DNA of 64,000 nucleotides from Peromyscus leucopus (Eukaryota; Chordata; Mammalia; Rodentia; Cricetidae), in the NCBI RefSeq assembly GCF_004664715.2, contig NC_051071.1, forward strand, positions 91,938,436-92,002,435. The letters are read 5' to 3'. Positions 1 to 11,239 of this stretch are shown one piece after another. The number at the start of each line of letters is the position of its first letter. Position 1 is the stretch's first letter. The position numbers and the translations under genes are program-made. The notes under the pieces were generated by a model. That model was not told the DNA's origin, ran no database searches, and saw only the letters and a program-made list of their open reading frames with translations.

Positions 1-1531
1 TCCATTCTCTTTAATGTCTTCTCCCTGACAAACTGAAAAGATTAGGGTGTGATCATTTACGTAATTCTTAGCCACTTCCCAGCCAGTTTTGTTTATTGCA
101 TCAGGAAGACCCTAAGGTCAAGAGCAGGACCACTGAGAGCAAAGTGACCAGTGAAGCTGAGGTGAAGGAAGGCCTGGTGAGCGGCGCGATGCTAAGTCAG
201 AAAACTGATTGAGAAGCCGAGGAACTGACTTCAACTCCCCCTTAAAGCCTCACATTATGACCATTATTCCACGATGCATCAGATAAATGGAAATGTTTCT
301 TAACTTAGGAACTGGATAACAAAGAGACTTCATCTCAGTTTTTCCTCTTTGAAAAACTAGATTTCCTAGATGAGTTAATTAAAAAAGAAAAAATTTCTCT
401 CAAAGGATACAACATTTCAACAAATACTAACAGCAATTTTAATAAAGCAAAAATCCATAAGAAGCACCCAGAAGATGGCTGACATGAGGATTTTTATGGA
501 GCAAATAACCCCAGGAGGCGCAGGGCTCACGTCACCCTGCCCACATCTGCACCCGCATTAACCCAGGAGCCTATACCAGTTCTGAAGGAACCCGTGGAAA
601 GAAAGGCAAGTGGTTCTATTAAAAATACGGACTGCAAATTGCTGACAAGAATATTGGGCAATTATATAATTATTATATAATCGGGCCAAGCTAAACAGTT
701 TGATGCCCAAAGGCAAACCACAGCAAGTTCATACCGGATTTCAAGACATCGCTGAGGAAGTCCAAGACAAGTTGGAACTCCACACAGCTGTGGTGAACAA
801 GGAGGGAGCTTCTGTGAGATGAAGTCCCTTTTTAGTAGGACTTGCTCAAAAGGAGAGCAGACTGCAGAGGGCTTTGGTCTAATCTCCCCAGTGTGGGGAC
901 AGAGTTCTAGGACACAGGAGAGTAGGTAGGGGACCACACCGGGCCCACCTGGCTGATCTCCACCCAACACTCAGCAGAATGCTGGGCGGAGCCAGGCTTC
1001 ACAAAAGTTGAAGCTTTGAGATCAAATCAGAAAACACAAGCTCCTCTGTTCTGTGAGGTTCTGTCATACGAATCTGGCAAAGACCAGGGGCTGCCGACCC
1101 TCCCTGACTTCATCTAATCTCTTTGGGCACATGAGCCATATGAATACATGTACAGATCCACAGAAGTCCTGGAACAATGTGGAGGCTACTGGAGAGTGAT
1201 CCCTTTGCTCACCATTCAACGGTGTGCTCCACAGAGAGGGAAGGAGAGTGGTTAGCACCTCAAACGAACAGAAGAAAATGGGAAGAGGGAGTCGCAGGCT
1301 AAAAACACAGAAGAATGTGCCGCTAAGTCTGTTGATCTCAGAGTGTGCTGTGTTTACTTCAGAGGCCATTAATCTGAGCTGGCTGCTGCACATTCCTGGG
1401 ATCCAGCAAAGCACGTGGGTAAATACAGGGATTAGCTGGGGAAAGCCTGCTCAACGGAATCCTTGACAACGGCATGGTTTGAAAGCCAGGTTTGAAAGGG
1501 GCTGCCCAGAAAAACCCTACTCTGGGCTAAG

Positions 1532-1532
<1 letters not shown>
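1..1532. other. Non-repetitive DNA, no gene seen
   Basis: No SINE, LINE or LTR is recognisable here and no open frame looks like a protein. A small AT palindrome-like stretch sits at about 661-681. If the minus-strand gene of CpG island 1 extends this far, this is intron or distal sequence. Confidence 0.5.
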
Positions 1533-1585
<53 letters not shown>

Positions 1586-1743
1586 ATGTATCTGTATGTG
1601 TGTGTATATGTGTTTGTGTGTCTGCATGTAAGTGTGTATCTGTGTTTAATGTCTGTTAATGTGTCTGTGTATCTTGTGTGTGTGTGTTTGGTGTATGTGA
1701 ATTTGTGTGTGTGTATGATGTGAGTATGTGTGTGTCTACGTGC

Positions 1744-1788
<45 letters not shown>

Positions 1789-1978
1789 TGTGTGACTGTG
1801 TGGTATATATATGTATTTGTGAGTGTTGGTGTGTATCTGTGTGTCTTGTGTGTGTGTTTGGTGTGTGTGAGTTTGTGTGTATGTGTGATGTATGAGTATG
1901 TGTGTGTGTGAGAATGTGTAGTGTATACATGTGTTTGTGTGTCTTGTGTGTTTGTGTGTGTGTCTGTGTGTGTACACA
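1533..1978. repeat. (TG)n microsatellite with long degenerate TG-rich extension
   Basis: Two pure (GT)n blocks at about 1534-1583 and 1749-1787 are joined and followed by TG-rich sequence broken by TA, CT and TT steps. The tract is about 445 bp, unusually long. Apparent His/Thr-rich and Cys/Val-rich open frames here are simple translations of the dinucleotide repeat, not proteins. Confidence 0.97.
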
Positions 1979-2140
1979 GGTTCACACCTGATACAGCACT
2001 CACTCATGCAGCAGAGGACCCCTTTCAGAACTCAGTGCTTTTCTGCCGCGGGTCCCAGGGATTGAACTCTGGTCATCAGCAGCACTTTCTGGCTGAGCCA
2101 CGAGACTGAGTTAGTGAGTGGACTAAAAACTGTCAGGAGT

Positions 2141-2293
2141 GCAGTGGGATGTCACTCAGCTGGTAGAACGCTTGCCCACACACATAACGTCCTACACTCC
2201 ATCCACAGTAACACACACAGAGGGCATGGTGGTTCATGCCTGAAATCACAACACTCCAGAGGCAGAAGGGTCAAGAAGCTCAAGGTCATCTGT
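2141..2293 (+). mobile_element. B4-type SINE (ID head plus B1 part), diverged
   Basis: An ID-like head with 'tcagctggtagaacgcttgc' is followed by a B1-like part with the 'catggtggttcatgcctg' motif. This order is the structure of rodent B4 SINEs. It is well diverged and ends before a short G run. Confidence 0.6.
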
Positions 2294-2337
2294 TGGGGGG
2301 GGGATGGCATTGCCTGAACTCAAGCAGTAAGTTACCC

Positions 2338-2533
2338 GAGTTTCTGATGGCTCAGCAGGCAAAAGTGTTTGCTGTACAAACCCAAGGACCTGAGTTCAAT
2401 GCCCGGAACCCTCAGTGAGAGGAGAACCGATTCATGAAAACTGTCATCTAATCTTCCACTTGAGTGTCTCAGTGCACCCATGGTCACGCGTGTGCACGCG
2501 CACACACACACATACATACACACACACACAATT
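2338..2533 (+). mobile_element. B3/B2-type SINE
   Basis: The tRNA-derived head 'gatggctcagcaggcaaaag' and the B-box region 'gacctgagttcaatgccc' are followed by the B3 body and a CA-rich tail at about 2500-2530. Diverged, older than the B2 at 22911. Confidence 0.75.
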
Positions 2534-3284
2534 TTTAAATGTTTCTGCTTTGTCAACTAGGTGATTTACTTTTTTTGATAAACACACAGTTGGGTTTGAG
2601 AACAGTTTAATAAAGCAGGCAGAACTGTTTTGACCGCTACTCAATGCACTGTCCAGTGACAGCCGTGTGGACTGCGGCATCAGTGGACAGAGCGGCAGCC
2701 GGGGAAGGGGACACAGCAGTCCCTGTGGTAACACCTGGATGCCCTTTAGACTGGTACACAGACGAGCACAGCCTCACAGCAGCTCACGGCAGACCTCGCT
2801 CCACACAGAGACACTGGATCATTCCAATTCCCAGAGAGGGCGTGGATCTGGATGAGAAATCTCTGGAATCTATCTAAGCATAGTCGATGTTTAGCAAATA
2901 TTTACGGCCACTGTGTGCCAGGCAAACCGGTCAAGGTGCCAAGGGTGTGGCGATGTGAAAAGGAACCACACCTCTGCCTTTGCGGGGTTTAGTTTAACCA
3001 AATCGAAGCCGTGTCATCTGCTTCTTGGGGTGAGACGTTTACTGTCTCGAGTGTCTTTTTTCTGTGGACAGATCTCGGTGTACTGTTTGCCCTGCATCAG
3101 GTAATAGGAACGCAGTGGCCAGCAAGAGGCGTGCTTTCTACACTTCGGAGTTTACAGTCTGGAAAACAGGCAGACAGTCACAACTATGGAGTCACACAGT
3201 ATGGAGAGAATTCTAGAGCAAGCACTCTTAGGGGGCCCGCATCCTAAAACACCAAGCACAGAAAGACGCCGGGTGAGTTTACTC
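2534..3284. other. Mostly unique DNA with possible L2-like traces
   Basis: No gene is visible. The phrase 'agcaaatatttacggccac' with 'tgtgtgccaggca' at about 2890-2925 resembles the L2 motif around 'atttattgagcacctactatg', so an ancient L2 fragment on the plus strand is likely at about 2883-3200. Confidence 0.4.
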
Positions 3285-3560
3285 ACTTCACGTCTGCTGT
3301 ACGATAAATACTTTTGACAAAAAGCTGCAGAGGAGAGAGGGTCTATTTTAGCTCATGGTTCCAAGTTGTAGTCCCTCACAGTCAAAGGGTCGTGTACCTG
3401 AAACTGCCCGTCACACGAGAGGACTAGATGAACGCCTGCTCACGTGGGTTGCTTTTCTCATGCTCACACGGTGCTGCCCAAATTCAGGGTGAGTCTCCCC
3501 ACCTCAATTTACCAATTATGAAAACCCCTCGGCTCTGGGCTGAGTGGGGGCTGCAAGGGG
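3285..3560 (-). mobile_element. Old ERVL/MaLR-type LTR fragment
   Basis: The order of motifs (a 'ctgctgtacgataaatac' start, 'gggtctattttagctcatgg', then 'gtgagtctccccacctcaat') follows the antisense reading of the rodent LTR family found intact at 41294 and 45083. Divergence is high, so boundaries are approximate. Confidence 0.45.
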
Positions 3561-4407
3561 CGGGCGTTCAGGTTGACTAGGGACCAGGAACCAGGGGCCC
3601 ACAAGGCTGTGGGCTGAGCCACATGGCGGGGAGAAAGATGGGGGCCTCATCAGTTCATTGCCAGCATCCGGAAAACTGTGAGCACCAAGACACCACTCCT
3701 CTCCCCACCTGGGCTCTAATCAGGCACACCTGGGTTTTGAAGGACGTAATGGGATTCGGTCCCAAGGAAACCAGAAGTGCTAGGTCCAGGTACACTGGTG
3801 TCTGTAGTCAAGAGACAGAGAGTGGGCCAGGCAGGAGGGGGTCCCCTTAGAGCTCCTGTTGGCTTAGAGCGCCCAGGAAAGCCAAGGATGATCTTGAACT
3901 CCTAACAATCCTTCTGCTTCCACTGGGGGTGCCTGTGTGAGTAGGGGAGACCGAGGCCCAGCCTTGCTGCTCACTCTGCACTCCCTGTACCTTCTGCCTC
4001 CCTTCCTCTTAGTTTTTACCCAGAATTCCTGCCAGCCAGCACTGGCAGCCACAGCTTGGGACTCAATCCTGGTCCTGGGGATGACTAAATCTCTCTGCGT
4101 TAGGGAGGTGCTCACGCTAACTGATGATGGCGTCCATGCTGTATGCTCAGTACCATTGCTTCTCCAGCCACACCAGGGCCCAGCAAGCTCCTTGTTACTG
4201 CTCCTCACAAAGGAAAGACCACCGGCTCTGTTCTGAGTTTGCCTTCCAGCCTTTCGTGTCTGCTCTAGAATCTCAGCTGACCTCACGCCCTCCGGCAATC
4301 CCTGCAGTCAGTTCTCCACACACCATCTCGGACCCTTCCCCCTCCTCTCTTCCAGTGGGCCCCGCAGCCTGTCTGTGTCAGGGTCAGGACCTGTAATGTT
4401 CTTCTTT
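3561..4407. other. Unique DNA with a minor B1 fragment
   Basis: A short minus-strand B1-like fragment is probable near 3883-3925 ('atcttgaactcctaacaat'). Nothing else is recognisable. Open frames on both strands at about 3864-4396 have no familiar protein features. Confidence 0.4.
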
Positions 4408-4409
4408 GT

Positions 4410-4530
4410 GGTGGTTAGTTTTAACTGTCAACCTGACACACCCTAGGATCACCTGGGAAGAGAGTCTTTATGGAGGATTGTCCACACTGGGTTGGCCTGT
4501 GGTCATGGGCTTGTCTGTGAAGGGTTTTTC
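4410..4530 (+). mobile_element. ERVL/MaLR-type LTR, 5' part
   Basis: Begins like 'tggtggttagttttaactg' and continues with 'tgtcaacctgacacaccc', 'aagagagtc' and 'ttggcctgtgg'. These are the opening motifs, in sense orientation, of the same LTR family seen antisense at 41294. It is cut off by a pyrimidine tract. Confidence 0.65.
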
Positions 4531-4564
4531 TTTTTCTTTTCTTTCTCTCTCTCTCCTTTTTTTT
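4527..4564. repeat. Pyrimidine-rich tract
   Basis: A run of T and C (ttc, tct and ct units) ending in T8. It truncates the LTR fragment to its left. Confidence 0.8.
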
Positions 4565-5157
4565 ATGTTGTGTTTAATGGTAAAACTTCGTGCATTCCAG
4601 CACCAAGGCTGATACGGAGTCGAAGCTGCAGGCTTGACTTGTGACCCCATAGAGCCTCACCTGGTGAAGGGAGTGAGGAAGATGACCATCAAGCCGAAGA
4701 GCCCGTGCCTCAGACAGGCAAAGCCCAGACTGGCACAGAGGAAGAGCTGCTGCCTGAGAGACGGGTTCCTGGCACAGCCAACCATCAGTCTACCAAATCC
4801 CACGTCAATGCCAGCCACACTGACCGTGGTGACCCAGCACCGGCAAACCTGGGGCTGGTGTCAGTGTTCCGGACACAACACCGTCCGCGGCTCCCACGTG
4901 AGCACCTGGAGAGGCGGCGGCTCCCGCAGGAAGACTGTTTAGACGGGGTCTCTGGTCTGCTCCGAAGGGAAGCAACGCCTACCACCCTGAGAAGAGCAAA
5001 TGGGGAGCAATGTCCCAAGGCTGAGAAGACCAGGTTTAATTCAGACTGGCACACTAACCTTTCACCCACACCGAGACACTTGTTTTTAACGGTTAAAATA
5101 CACCCACAGCTGTGATAGGCAAACCGCCAGTGAAAAATATAGATACTGATTTATGGC
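4565..5157. other. Unique DNA, no supported gene
   Basis: A plus-strand open frame of 136 codons (4705-5115) crosses this GC-richer stretch but shows no recognisable domain and no clear splice context, so it is not called as a gene. Confidence 0.4.
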
Positions 5158-5169
5158 AAGTTATTAATT

Positions 5170-5369
5170 TTTTTTTTTAAGAACAACTTCTTTTTCAATT
5201 TTATTTATTTTTATTTAATGTGCATTGGTGTTTTGCCATGGGTGTTGGGTCCCCTGAAACTGGAGATACAGGCAGTTGTGAGTTGCCATGTGGGTGCTGA
5301 GAACTGAACCTCAGGACCTCTGGGAAAGCAGTCAGTGCTCCTAACCGCCAAGCCATCTCTCCAGTCCCT
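5170..5369 (-). mobile_element. B3/B2 SINE with target-site duplication
   Basis: Reads antisense: a T-rich start with 'ttttatttatttttattt', the body 'gttgccatgtgggtgctgag', and an end at 'gccatctctccagtccc'. It is flanked by a 12-bp target-site duplication with one mismatch: 'aagttattaatt' at 5158-5169 and 'aagttactaatt' at 5370-5381. Confidence 0.9.
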
Positions 5370-5436
5370 AAGTTACTAATTCTAGGATTAGACTTTATTT
5401 CCTAGAATTTCAAAAATTCTATCAGCAAAAGATCAT

Positions 5437-5570
5437 GGCTGGGCATGGTAGCACATGCCTTTAATCCCAGCACTTGGGAGGCAGAGGCAGTGAATCTCTG
5501 TGAGTTCAAGGCCAGCCTGTTCTATATAGAGAGTTTCAGGCCAACCAGGGCTACATAGTGAGACGGTCAC
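5437..5570 (+). mobile_element. B1 SINE
   Basis: Near-canonical opening 'ggctgggcatggtagcacat' followed by 'tttaatcccagcacttggg' and 'gttcaaggccagcctg'. A second B1-like 3' remnant follows at about 5600-5660. Confidence 0.92.
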
Positions 5571-6004
5571 AATTCAAGACCAGCCATTATAAATCTACAT
5601 TGCAATTCCTAGGCCTGCCAGAGCTACATAGGGGGATGTTTTCTCAAAACAAGAAAAGATAGGAACCCTAACACCCCTCATAACTGCTTGCAAAGCTGTT
5701 ACCGAGAGAGAGGAGCTGCTGCCTGGACATGGCTGAGGTAGGAATCTCTGTACATCTCTCCTCTTCAGCCTGCTGGTTCCCAAGTCTACAGAGGTTTACG
5801 AAGGGAACTGTGGAACCCAGCTTGGCAGGGCCAACAAACCAACCAATCTGCTCAGAACGAGGAGCCCGCTGCCATGAAGACTGTTTTAGTCACGAAGCTG
5901 CAAGGATTCCAGCAAGGTTCAGGAGACTGCATATCCTCGCCTGCAGTTCCCACTCCCCAGAGTCTAGCAAGCACTAGCCACTGACGAGCTGGGGCAGCAG
6001 TGGC
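5571..6004. other. Mostly unique DNA
   Basis: Apart from the B1 tail remnant noted for the preceding element, no repeat family or gene is recognised. Confidence 0.4.
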
Positions 6005-6727
6005 TGCTCTGGTTCTTCTTCTGCTGAGATAAAACACTGACTAACAGCAACCCGGGCAGGAAAAGGTTTATCTGACTTTCAGGTTACAGTCCGTCACTGG
6101 AGGAAGCCGAGCTCTACGCAGGAATTTGAAGCAGAATCCATGGAGGAACGCTCCTTACTGACCTGCTCTCCATGGCTTCCTCAGCCTGCTCTCTTATACA
6201 ATCCAGGCCTACCTGCTTAGGGGTGGCACCTCTCTCAGTGGGCTGGTCCCTTCCACATCAATGCCAACCAAGAAAGTGCCCCCACAGACATCCATACCCA
6301 CGGGCCAATCTGACAGAGGCAGTTATTTACCTCAGGTTCTTCCCAGGTGTGGAGGTTTGAATAAGAATGGCCCCCACAGTCTCATATATCTGAATGCTTA
6401 GTCAGGGCATGGCGCTATTTAACGATTAGAAGGATTGGGGGGGTGGCCTTGTTGGAGTAGGCGTGACCTCGTTGGAGGAAGTGTGTTACTTTGAAGTTTC
6501 TTTGAAACCTTTGAGGTGGACTTTGAGGCTTTCTCTCTCTCTCTCTCTCCTGGCCTGTGGATCAGGGTAAAGCTCTCAGCTACTGCTCCAGCACCATGGG
6601 CACCACCAGGCTCCCACCGTGATTCTAAGAGTTGCCTTGGTCACGGTGTCTCTTTACAGCAATAGTCACTGACTGTGACACTGGGTGACTCCAGTCTGTA
6701 TCAAGTTGAACTAAAACTAACCAGCAC
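6005..6727 (-). mobile_element. ERVL/MaLR-type solo LTR split by a younger LTR
   Basis: 6005-6347 reads antisense to the LTR family seen at 41294, with 'gagataaaacactgac', 'ggctggtcccttccacatca' and a 'cctcaggttcttccc' end. The sequence then resumes at 6681-6727 with 'gtatcaagttgaac' and 'ctaaccagcac', the usual terminal part. The gap holds a second LTR (6348-6680). No retroviral genes are present. Confidence 0.8.
6348..6680 (+). mobile_element. MaLR (MT/ORR-like) solo LTR inserted in another LTR
   Basis: Starts 'tgtggaggtttgaataagaa' and ends 'agtcactgactgtgaca', with typical TG...CA termini and internal 'aggaagtgtgtta' and 'ccttggtcacggtgtctct'. The family assignment to ERVL-MaLR rests on remembered motifs and is probable, not certain. 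Confidence 0.8.
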
Positions 6728-6803
6728 AAGAGAATAGCTCAGTGGTGAGGCCCAGGCCTGTAACTTGCTTAAGACCCTGGGCTAGATCATTAGCACTATG
6801 AAA
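6728..6803 (+). mobile_element. ID-like SINE head, diverged
   Basis: 'agaatagctcagtggtgagg' followed by 'gaccctgggctagatcatta' matches the A-box and B-box spacing of tRNA-derived ID repeats. It lies directly after the split LTR. Confidence 0.55.
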
Positions 6804-7694
6804 ATGACACTATTATATACATTACAATAGGAAATTTATGGAAGGATGGGGACTTGTTAGAACATTTCCAGTAACGAATGACAGGCAAACAAGAGGTAGA
6901 TACAAGAAAGAACCTGAGAATGCTCAAGAGGGCAGGAGGCAAGAACAAGGCATGCTGGGCCTTAACTTTCTTCATCTTTAATATGAATAGATTAAATAAA
7001 AAATCTTTTCTCCTATATCCCTTGTCCAGTCGTCATCATATGACATGACGGGCAGCTAACGGAGTCCCTCACAGAAGATGAGCTCCCATGAATTCTTGGG
7101 GAAGTTTCAAACGCCTCACTGTCCAGAGGCTTGCAGGACAACCAACTGTCCAAGGAAAACATGCAGCCTCACAACACAGTGGCAGAGAGAACACGGATGC
7201 TCACTACTTGTTATCTGGAACCTGTGTGAACAAAAGTGCAGCATGCTCCCAGCAACACAAGCATTTAAATCCAATTTCTGTCAGATCTGCTCATTTTGTT
7301 TATTTTTTATTAAATATAGATAGATATAGATTTTAAATTTGCTTTTTAAAAATTAAAACCTGCCGTTTTATGCTAGTCTTCAAAGTCTAAGAACTCTATC
7401 ATTCTTCCCTCCTCATTCTAAAAACCACGCATGATTAACCCCAGCCTTGATACCCTGTGTCATGTGTTCCTTGTTACCGACTTCAAGCCAACTCAGTGTT
7501 AGAGATGGATCATACCCACTGAAGTCTCTTACAGACAGGCAAGCCAAGAATTCAGAAGGCTCCATGACTGGCCCTCGACTTCCTCTCAGACTGCTTTCTA
7601 ACAGCTATGACTGTTCGAAAGTGTGTGCCTTAGCCCCTTCCTATGAGCATCCTGCGCCTGGGTTTCTTCCCTAACCCCATACAGCATCTCAGTG
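6804..7694. other. Unique DNA, AT-rich in part
   Basis: No gene or repeat family recognised. It contains an AT-rich patch at about 7280-7350. Confidence 0.4.
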
Positions 7695-7875
7695 ACTAAC
7701 GACAGAGCACCTACTGTATGTTCCACAATTTCTCATTCAATTCTCTCAACCACCCACAGAGATGGATGCTTCCTTTAAGTTGCTAAGCAACCCCAAGGTC
7801 ACCAGCTAAGAAACCCTGGACCAGGATTGGAGCCCAAGTCTATCTAATTCCGCAGCCCATGCTCTTAGCCACTAT
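7695..7875 (+). mobile_element. MIR SINE (ancient)
   Basis: The order 'gcacctactgtatgttcca', 'ttctcattcaattctctca', 'caaggtcaccagctaag' and 'gctcttagccacta' follows the MIR/MIRb consensus from end to end. This is a pan-mammalian repeat, so the flanking sequence is old. Confidence 0.75.
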
Positions 7876-8164
7876 AAACATGAGCTCTGCCAGAAACAGC
7901 TAACAACTAAGAAAAAAATAGAAAAAGAAAAGAAAAGGCCAAGGTCGTGCAGGTTCCTATATCACTGTGGACATAGGTCAGGGACATGACAGCTCCTAGC
8001 TGATGAGGGTTGACACAGTGACAGGTTACTTTGTTTTGAAATCAGCATGGCAAAGTAGTTACATGTTGCCTCATTCATTAGCTCAGCATTCAGAAGTAAC
8101 TATGGTGTGTTGGACCCTGGCTCCGGGAACTAAACACCCGTTAGTGATGTAAGCTCCTCCTTGT

Positions 8165-8375
8165 TGTCAAGGAGTCTACCTACAGGAAACAATGTCTATG
8201 AAGGGAAACCAGAGCAGGTTAGAGACTAGCTGAGTTTGTTTTAGACAGGTCAGGGAAGACCTCCCAGGTAAGGTGACATTTAAGCAGAGGACAGAAAAAC
8301 ACTGTGACAAGGAAAAGCATGCCAGGTGGCGGGAGTGGCCGGTGCACAGGCCCTGAGGTGAGACCACGCATGTGT
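8165..8375 (+). mobile_element. L2 LINE fragment (ancient)
   Basis: 'gtcagggaagacctcccagg', 'gtgacatttaagcagaggac' and 'ggtgcacaggccctgaggtg' correspond in order to the familiar L2 3' region. Confidence 0.6.
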
Positions 8376-8439
8376 TCTTGAAGCAGACCACAGTACAGCG
8401 TAGCAGGACACAGGGTCCCCTCCACCCCTGGTGACCAGG

Positions 8440-8548
8440 GTTCAGCTTCCTTAAACCCCCAAACCTGACCTGTAAGTATGGGTGATGATTCTATCTCCCT
8501 CCCAGGGCTGTTATGAGGAAATAAGCAAGTAAATAAAATTTAAGTACA
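8440..8548 (+). mobile_element. MIR fragment (ancient)
   Basis: 'tgatgattctatctccctc' and 'gggctgttatgaggaaata' fit the MIR central and 3' region. Confidence 0.55.
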
Positions 8549-8560
8549 AAATACCTAGAA

Positions 8561-8593
8561 AGGGTTAGGGCTAGAGCCAGGGTTAGGGTTAGG
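8561..8593 (+). repeat. Short interstitial telomere-like repeat
   Basis: Contains four 'gggtta'-type hexamers (agggttaggg, then ggttagggttagg) separated by 'ctagagcca'. Only about 33 bp long. Confidence 0.7.
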
Positions 8594-9068
8594 AAATGGT
8601 GCCCTGGACCCTTTCTACTACTCACTAGTAGCACTATCGTTTTATTTCATATCATATATATGAAAAATATTGATGTATATGATCTCCTATATCAGTTTAT
8701 TTCTAATCTGATCATCTCTATTCCCGGGGGCTAAATCACACTGCTGGCCTTATGGTGGCCAGTGACTTCCTCCAAAGCCTTGAACTTCCTGTCATGAGGA
8801 GAGCCCTGTGGGGACCAAATCGATGTTATCTCAATAGACAAAGGAGACAAATGACGCTGGCCACACTCGGACCCACATATCCTGGCACCCCCACACACAC
8901 CTGACCTTTCAGAATGGAAGTCTGTGGGCCTTAGGTGTAAGTTACTGTGGTGTGGCAGGGTGGTCCCTGCAGTCTCCACGCCTCACTAGCAGCATAGACA
9001 GAATCGAGTAGTAGCCTCAGGCAGAGTCCACCAATCTGAGAAGGGGCAAAATTTCACTTCAAATTAAA
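8594..9068. other. Unique DNA
   Basis: No repeat or gene recognised. An AT-rich patch lies at 8640-8705. Confidence 0.35.
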
Positions 9069-9069
9069 G

Positions 9070-9250
9070 ATGGGGGCAGGCGAGATGGCCCAGTGGGAAA
9101 GGATGCTTACTGCCTAGCCTGACAACCTGAGTTTGACCCCAGGGCCCCCTGGATAGAGGAGAAAATCAACTTCTACAAAGCTGTTTTCTGACCACGCCCC
9201 CCCCACACATGTGCACATAAATAAAGCATAATAAAAATGATCTTTAAAAA
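9070..9250 (+). mobile_element. B3/B2-type SINE
   Basis: Head 'caggcgagatggcccagtgg', B-box region 'gacaacctgagtttgacccc', and a CA/'aaataaagc' tail. Confidence 0.8.
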
Positions 9251-9267
9251 AATTACTAAGATGGTAA

Positions 9268-9386
9268 AAACTGGGTATAATGGTGCACGCCTGTAATCCC
9301 AGTATGCAAGAAGGAGATGCAGCAGGGTCTTGAGTTTGAGTCCAGCCTGGACTACATGAGACCATCTCAAATAATAATAATAAAGC
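9268..9386 (+). mobile_element. B1 SINE with (AAT)n tail
   Basis: 'ctgggtataatggtgcacgc' followed by 'ctgtaatcccagtatgc' and 'gagtccagcctggac', then an (ata)n tail. Confidence 0.85.
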
Positions 9387-9889
9387 TGGTAATTTAATTT
9401 CCTCCTACGCCCTTCTTGCCTGAAGTGGAACATTTCTTTTCAAAGAAAACAGAACAAAAGAAGAAAAATAAAAGAACACTCAGGAGACATGAGGCCTGGC
9501 AGTCTCCAGGCTATGGTAGCACCAGCCCTAAGCAGGGCAAATCTGGAGGGTTCAGTGAACTGCCAACAGGATGAGCTCAGGGCCAAAGGAGGATGTCAGG
9601 GACACACGAAGCTCTGCCTTTGGCTCTGCCCACCCTCGCCCCGAGCCCCTTCCTCTGTCGCTGTGTTTATTTTTCATCTTTTTAGCAGGATGGGTCAAAG
9701 GGCAACCACAAGCCTGTGCCTGCCGGGGCGAACTGGGAATCTCCCCAAACCACAGTGTTCCAGCCCGAGGTGTCTTCAGCGGGGCCGTGAATACTCGGCT
9801 GAGGCTCCATCCCCCAGCAGAACGGATAGCTGAGCGTATGCTGAACTGGAGCTACCCAAAATGCCAACAGCCTGCTTCCCCCAGTTAAT
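9387..9889. other. Unique DNA
   Basis: GC-moderate sequence with overlapping open frames on both strands (about 9489-9897). No domain is recognisable and no coding claim is made. Confidence 0.35.
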
Positions 9890-10075
9890 GAATTCACTCA
9901 ACAAACACCATAGTTCTGAAGGGCTCGCTCCACACCAACCACTGCTTCTGGTACCGGAATACGACAGGGAACAAAATGTGGGGACCCTGCCCTAGGAGCC
10001 CTGGAGACAGACACACAACTGCATATTAGGTGGAGATAAATGCTGAGAAGAGAAGATAAAAGCAGAGACGGGGGA
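9890..10075 (+). mobile_element. L2 LINE fragment (ancient)
   Basis: 'attcactcaacaaacacca', 'gacagggaacaaaatgtggg' and 'gagccctggagacagacac' follow the L2 3' end order. Confidence 0.6.
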
Positions 10076-10109
10076 AAAAGCATGCATGTGAGTCTTTCGC
10101 TTGTTTCTG

Positions 10110-10495
10110 TTTTGACTGAGGACCCACAGGAAGTGAGCTTCAGCTACTTGGAGGAACAGAATGCTCCCCAAAAGGCCCATTTATTAAAGGCTTGGCTCCC
10201 CATGGAGCACCATGAGGCGGGGTAAAACCTTGAGGAGGCGGGGCCTATCATGAGGCCTTTAGGCACTGAGGCAGGCCCCTGGAGAGGGGGAGACCCCAGC
10301 CTTTTTCCTTGCCTAGACATGAGGTGAGTCCTTCTGCTCCGTCCTACTTCCCACCACCTGGGCTGCCTGGCCACAGGCCAAACAACAGGGCCAGTTCCGA
10401 ACGAGGCCCTCCAAACTGTGAGTCCAGAACCTTTCCTCTCTCAGTTGACGGTCTCGGGTATGTGTTAGAGTGATGAAGAAATGACTGAAAAACTC
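10110..10495 (+). mobile_element. Old MaLR-type LTR
   Basis: 'ggcggggcctatcatgagg' and 'ctgtgagtccagaacctttc', then 'ggtctcgggtatgtgttaga', match the middle and end of MST/MLT-like LTRs. Divergence is high. Confidence 0.5.
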
Positions 10496-11239
10496 AACTT
10501 TGATCCGGGAAAGTCCACAGGAAGAAAAGGCAAAGGAATAAAAGGTCCCCGTAAGCTATCAGAGAAGCCACCTCCACGAGGAACCGCGGAACTGCTGAAG
10601 AGCCCCGAAGGGAGAGGCGGGCTTGCTGGATGTGAGCGCGCATGGATGATGGCCAAACACGGTGAGGTGTAAGCGAAGCAGGGTGGGGAGGCAGAGAAGT
10701 GGCTGGAAGTTACTAACCAGACAGTCCAGGCTCAGGAGAACAGAATCCCAGGGACAGTACGATGCAAGAGACACCAAGGGAGATGTGCCTTAGAAGGCAC
10801 CGGTGGCGAGGAGAACTTGGAGACAGATGTAGATGCCACGAAAATCAGCTAGATGTTGGTGGGAATAGCCCAGGTTCTGGGAAGACCTGGAAATGGAGGA
10901 GAGAATGCTATCTGCAGATCTGCTGAGTTAAGATTACATCCACGGAAAGGGGAAATAGAAGCATGACGGAGATGCCTAGCTTGGTTTCTGGTGCCATTAC
11001 TGACATGAAAAGTAAAAAAGAGAAAACCGTGGGCCACAGAATAGTATGGTACACTAGAAAGTGGACTTCATTTAATGGGAAGACCTATTTGAACCACATG
11101 AGACTACCTACCTACAGACAGCAGTGAACATGAGTCTAACATAGAGAACTAGAAGTTTCTAGAACAGACACGGCCATTGAACATGGGAATAAGAACAACT
11201 AAATTAAACTGAGAAGAAGGGAGGGACGAGGAAGGAGCT
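10496..11239. other. Unique or very old DNA
   Basis: No family could be assigned with confidence and no gene is seen. Confidence 0.35.

Noticed and set aside
661..681. AT-rich palindrome as a regulatory hairpin
   Set aside because: Short and simple in composition; expected by chance in AT-rich intron DNA.
1432..2007. 191-codon minus-strand frame rich in His and Thr
   Set aside because: Direct translation of the (TG)n tract.
4705..5115. 136-codon plus-strand frame
   Set aside because: No domain, hydrophilic chance-like composition and no splice support.
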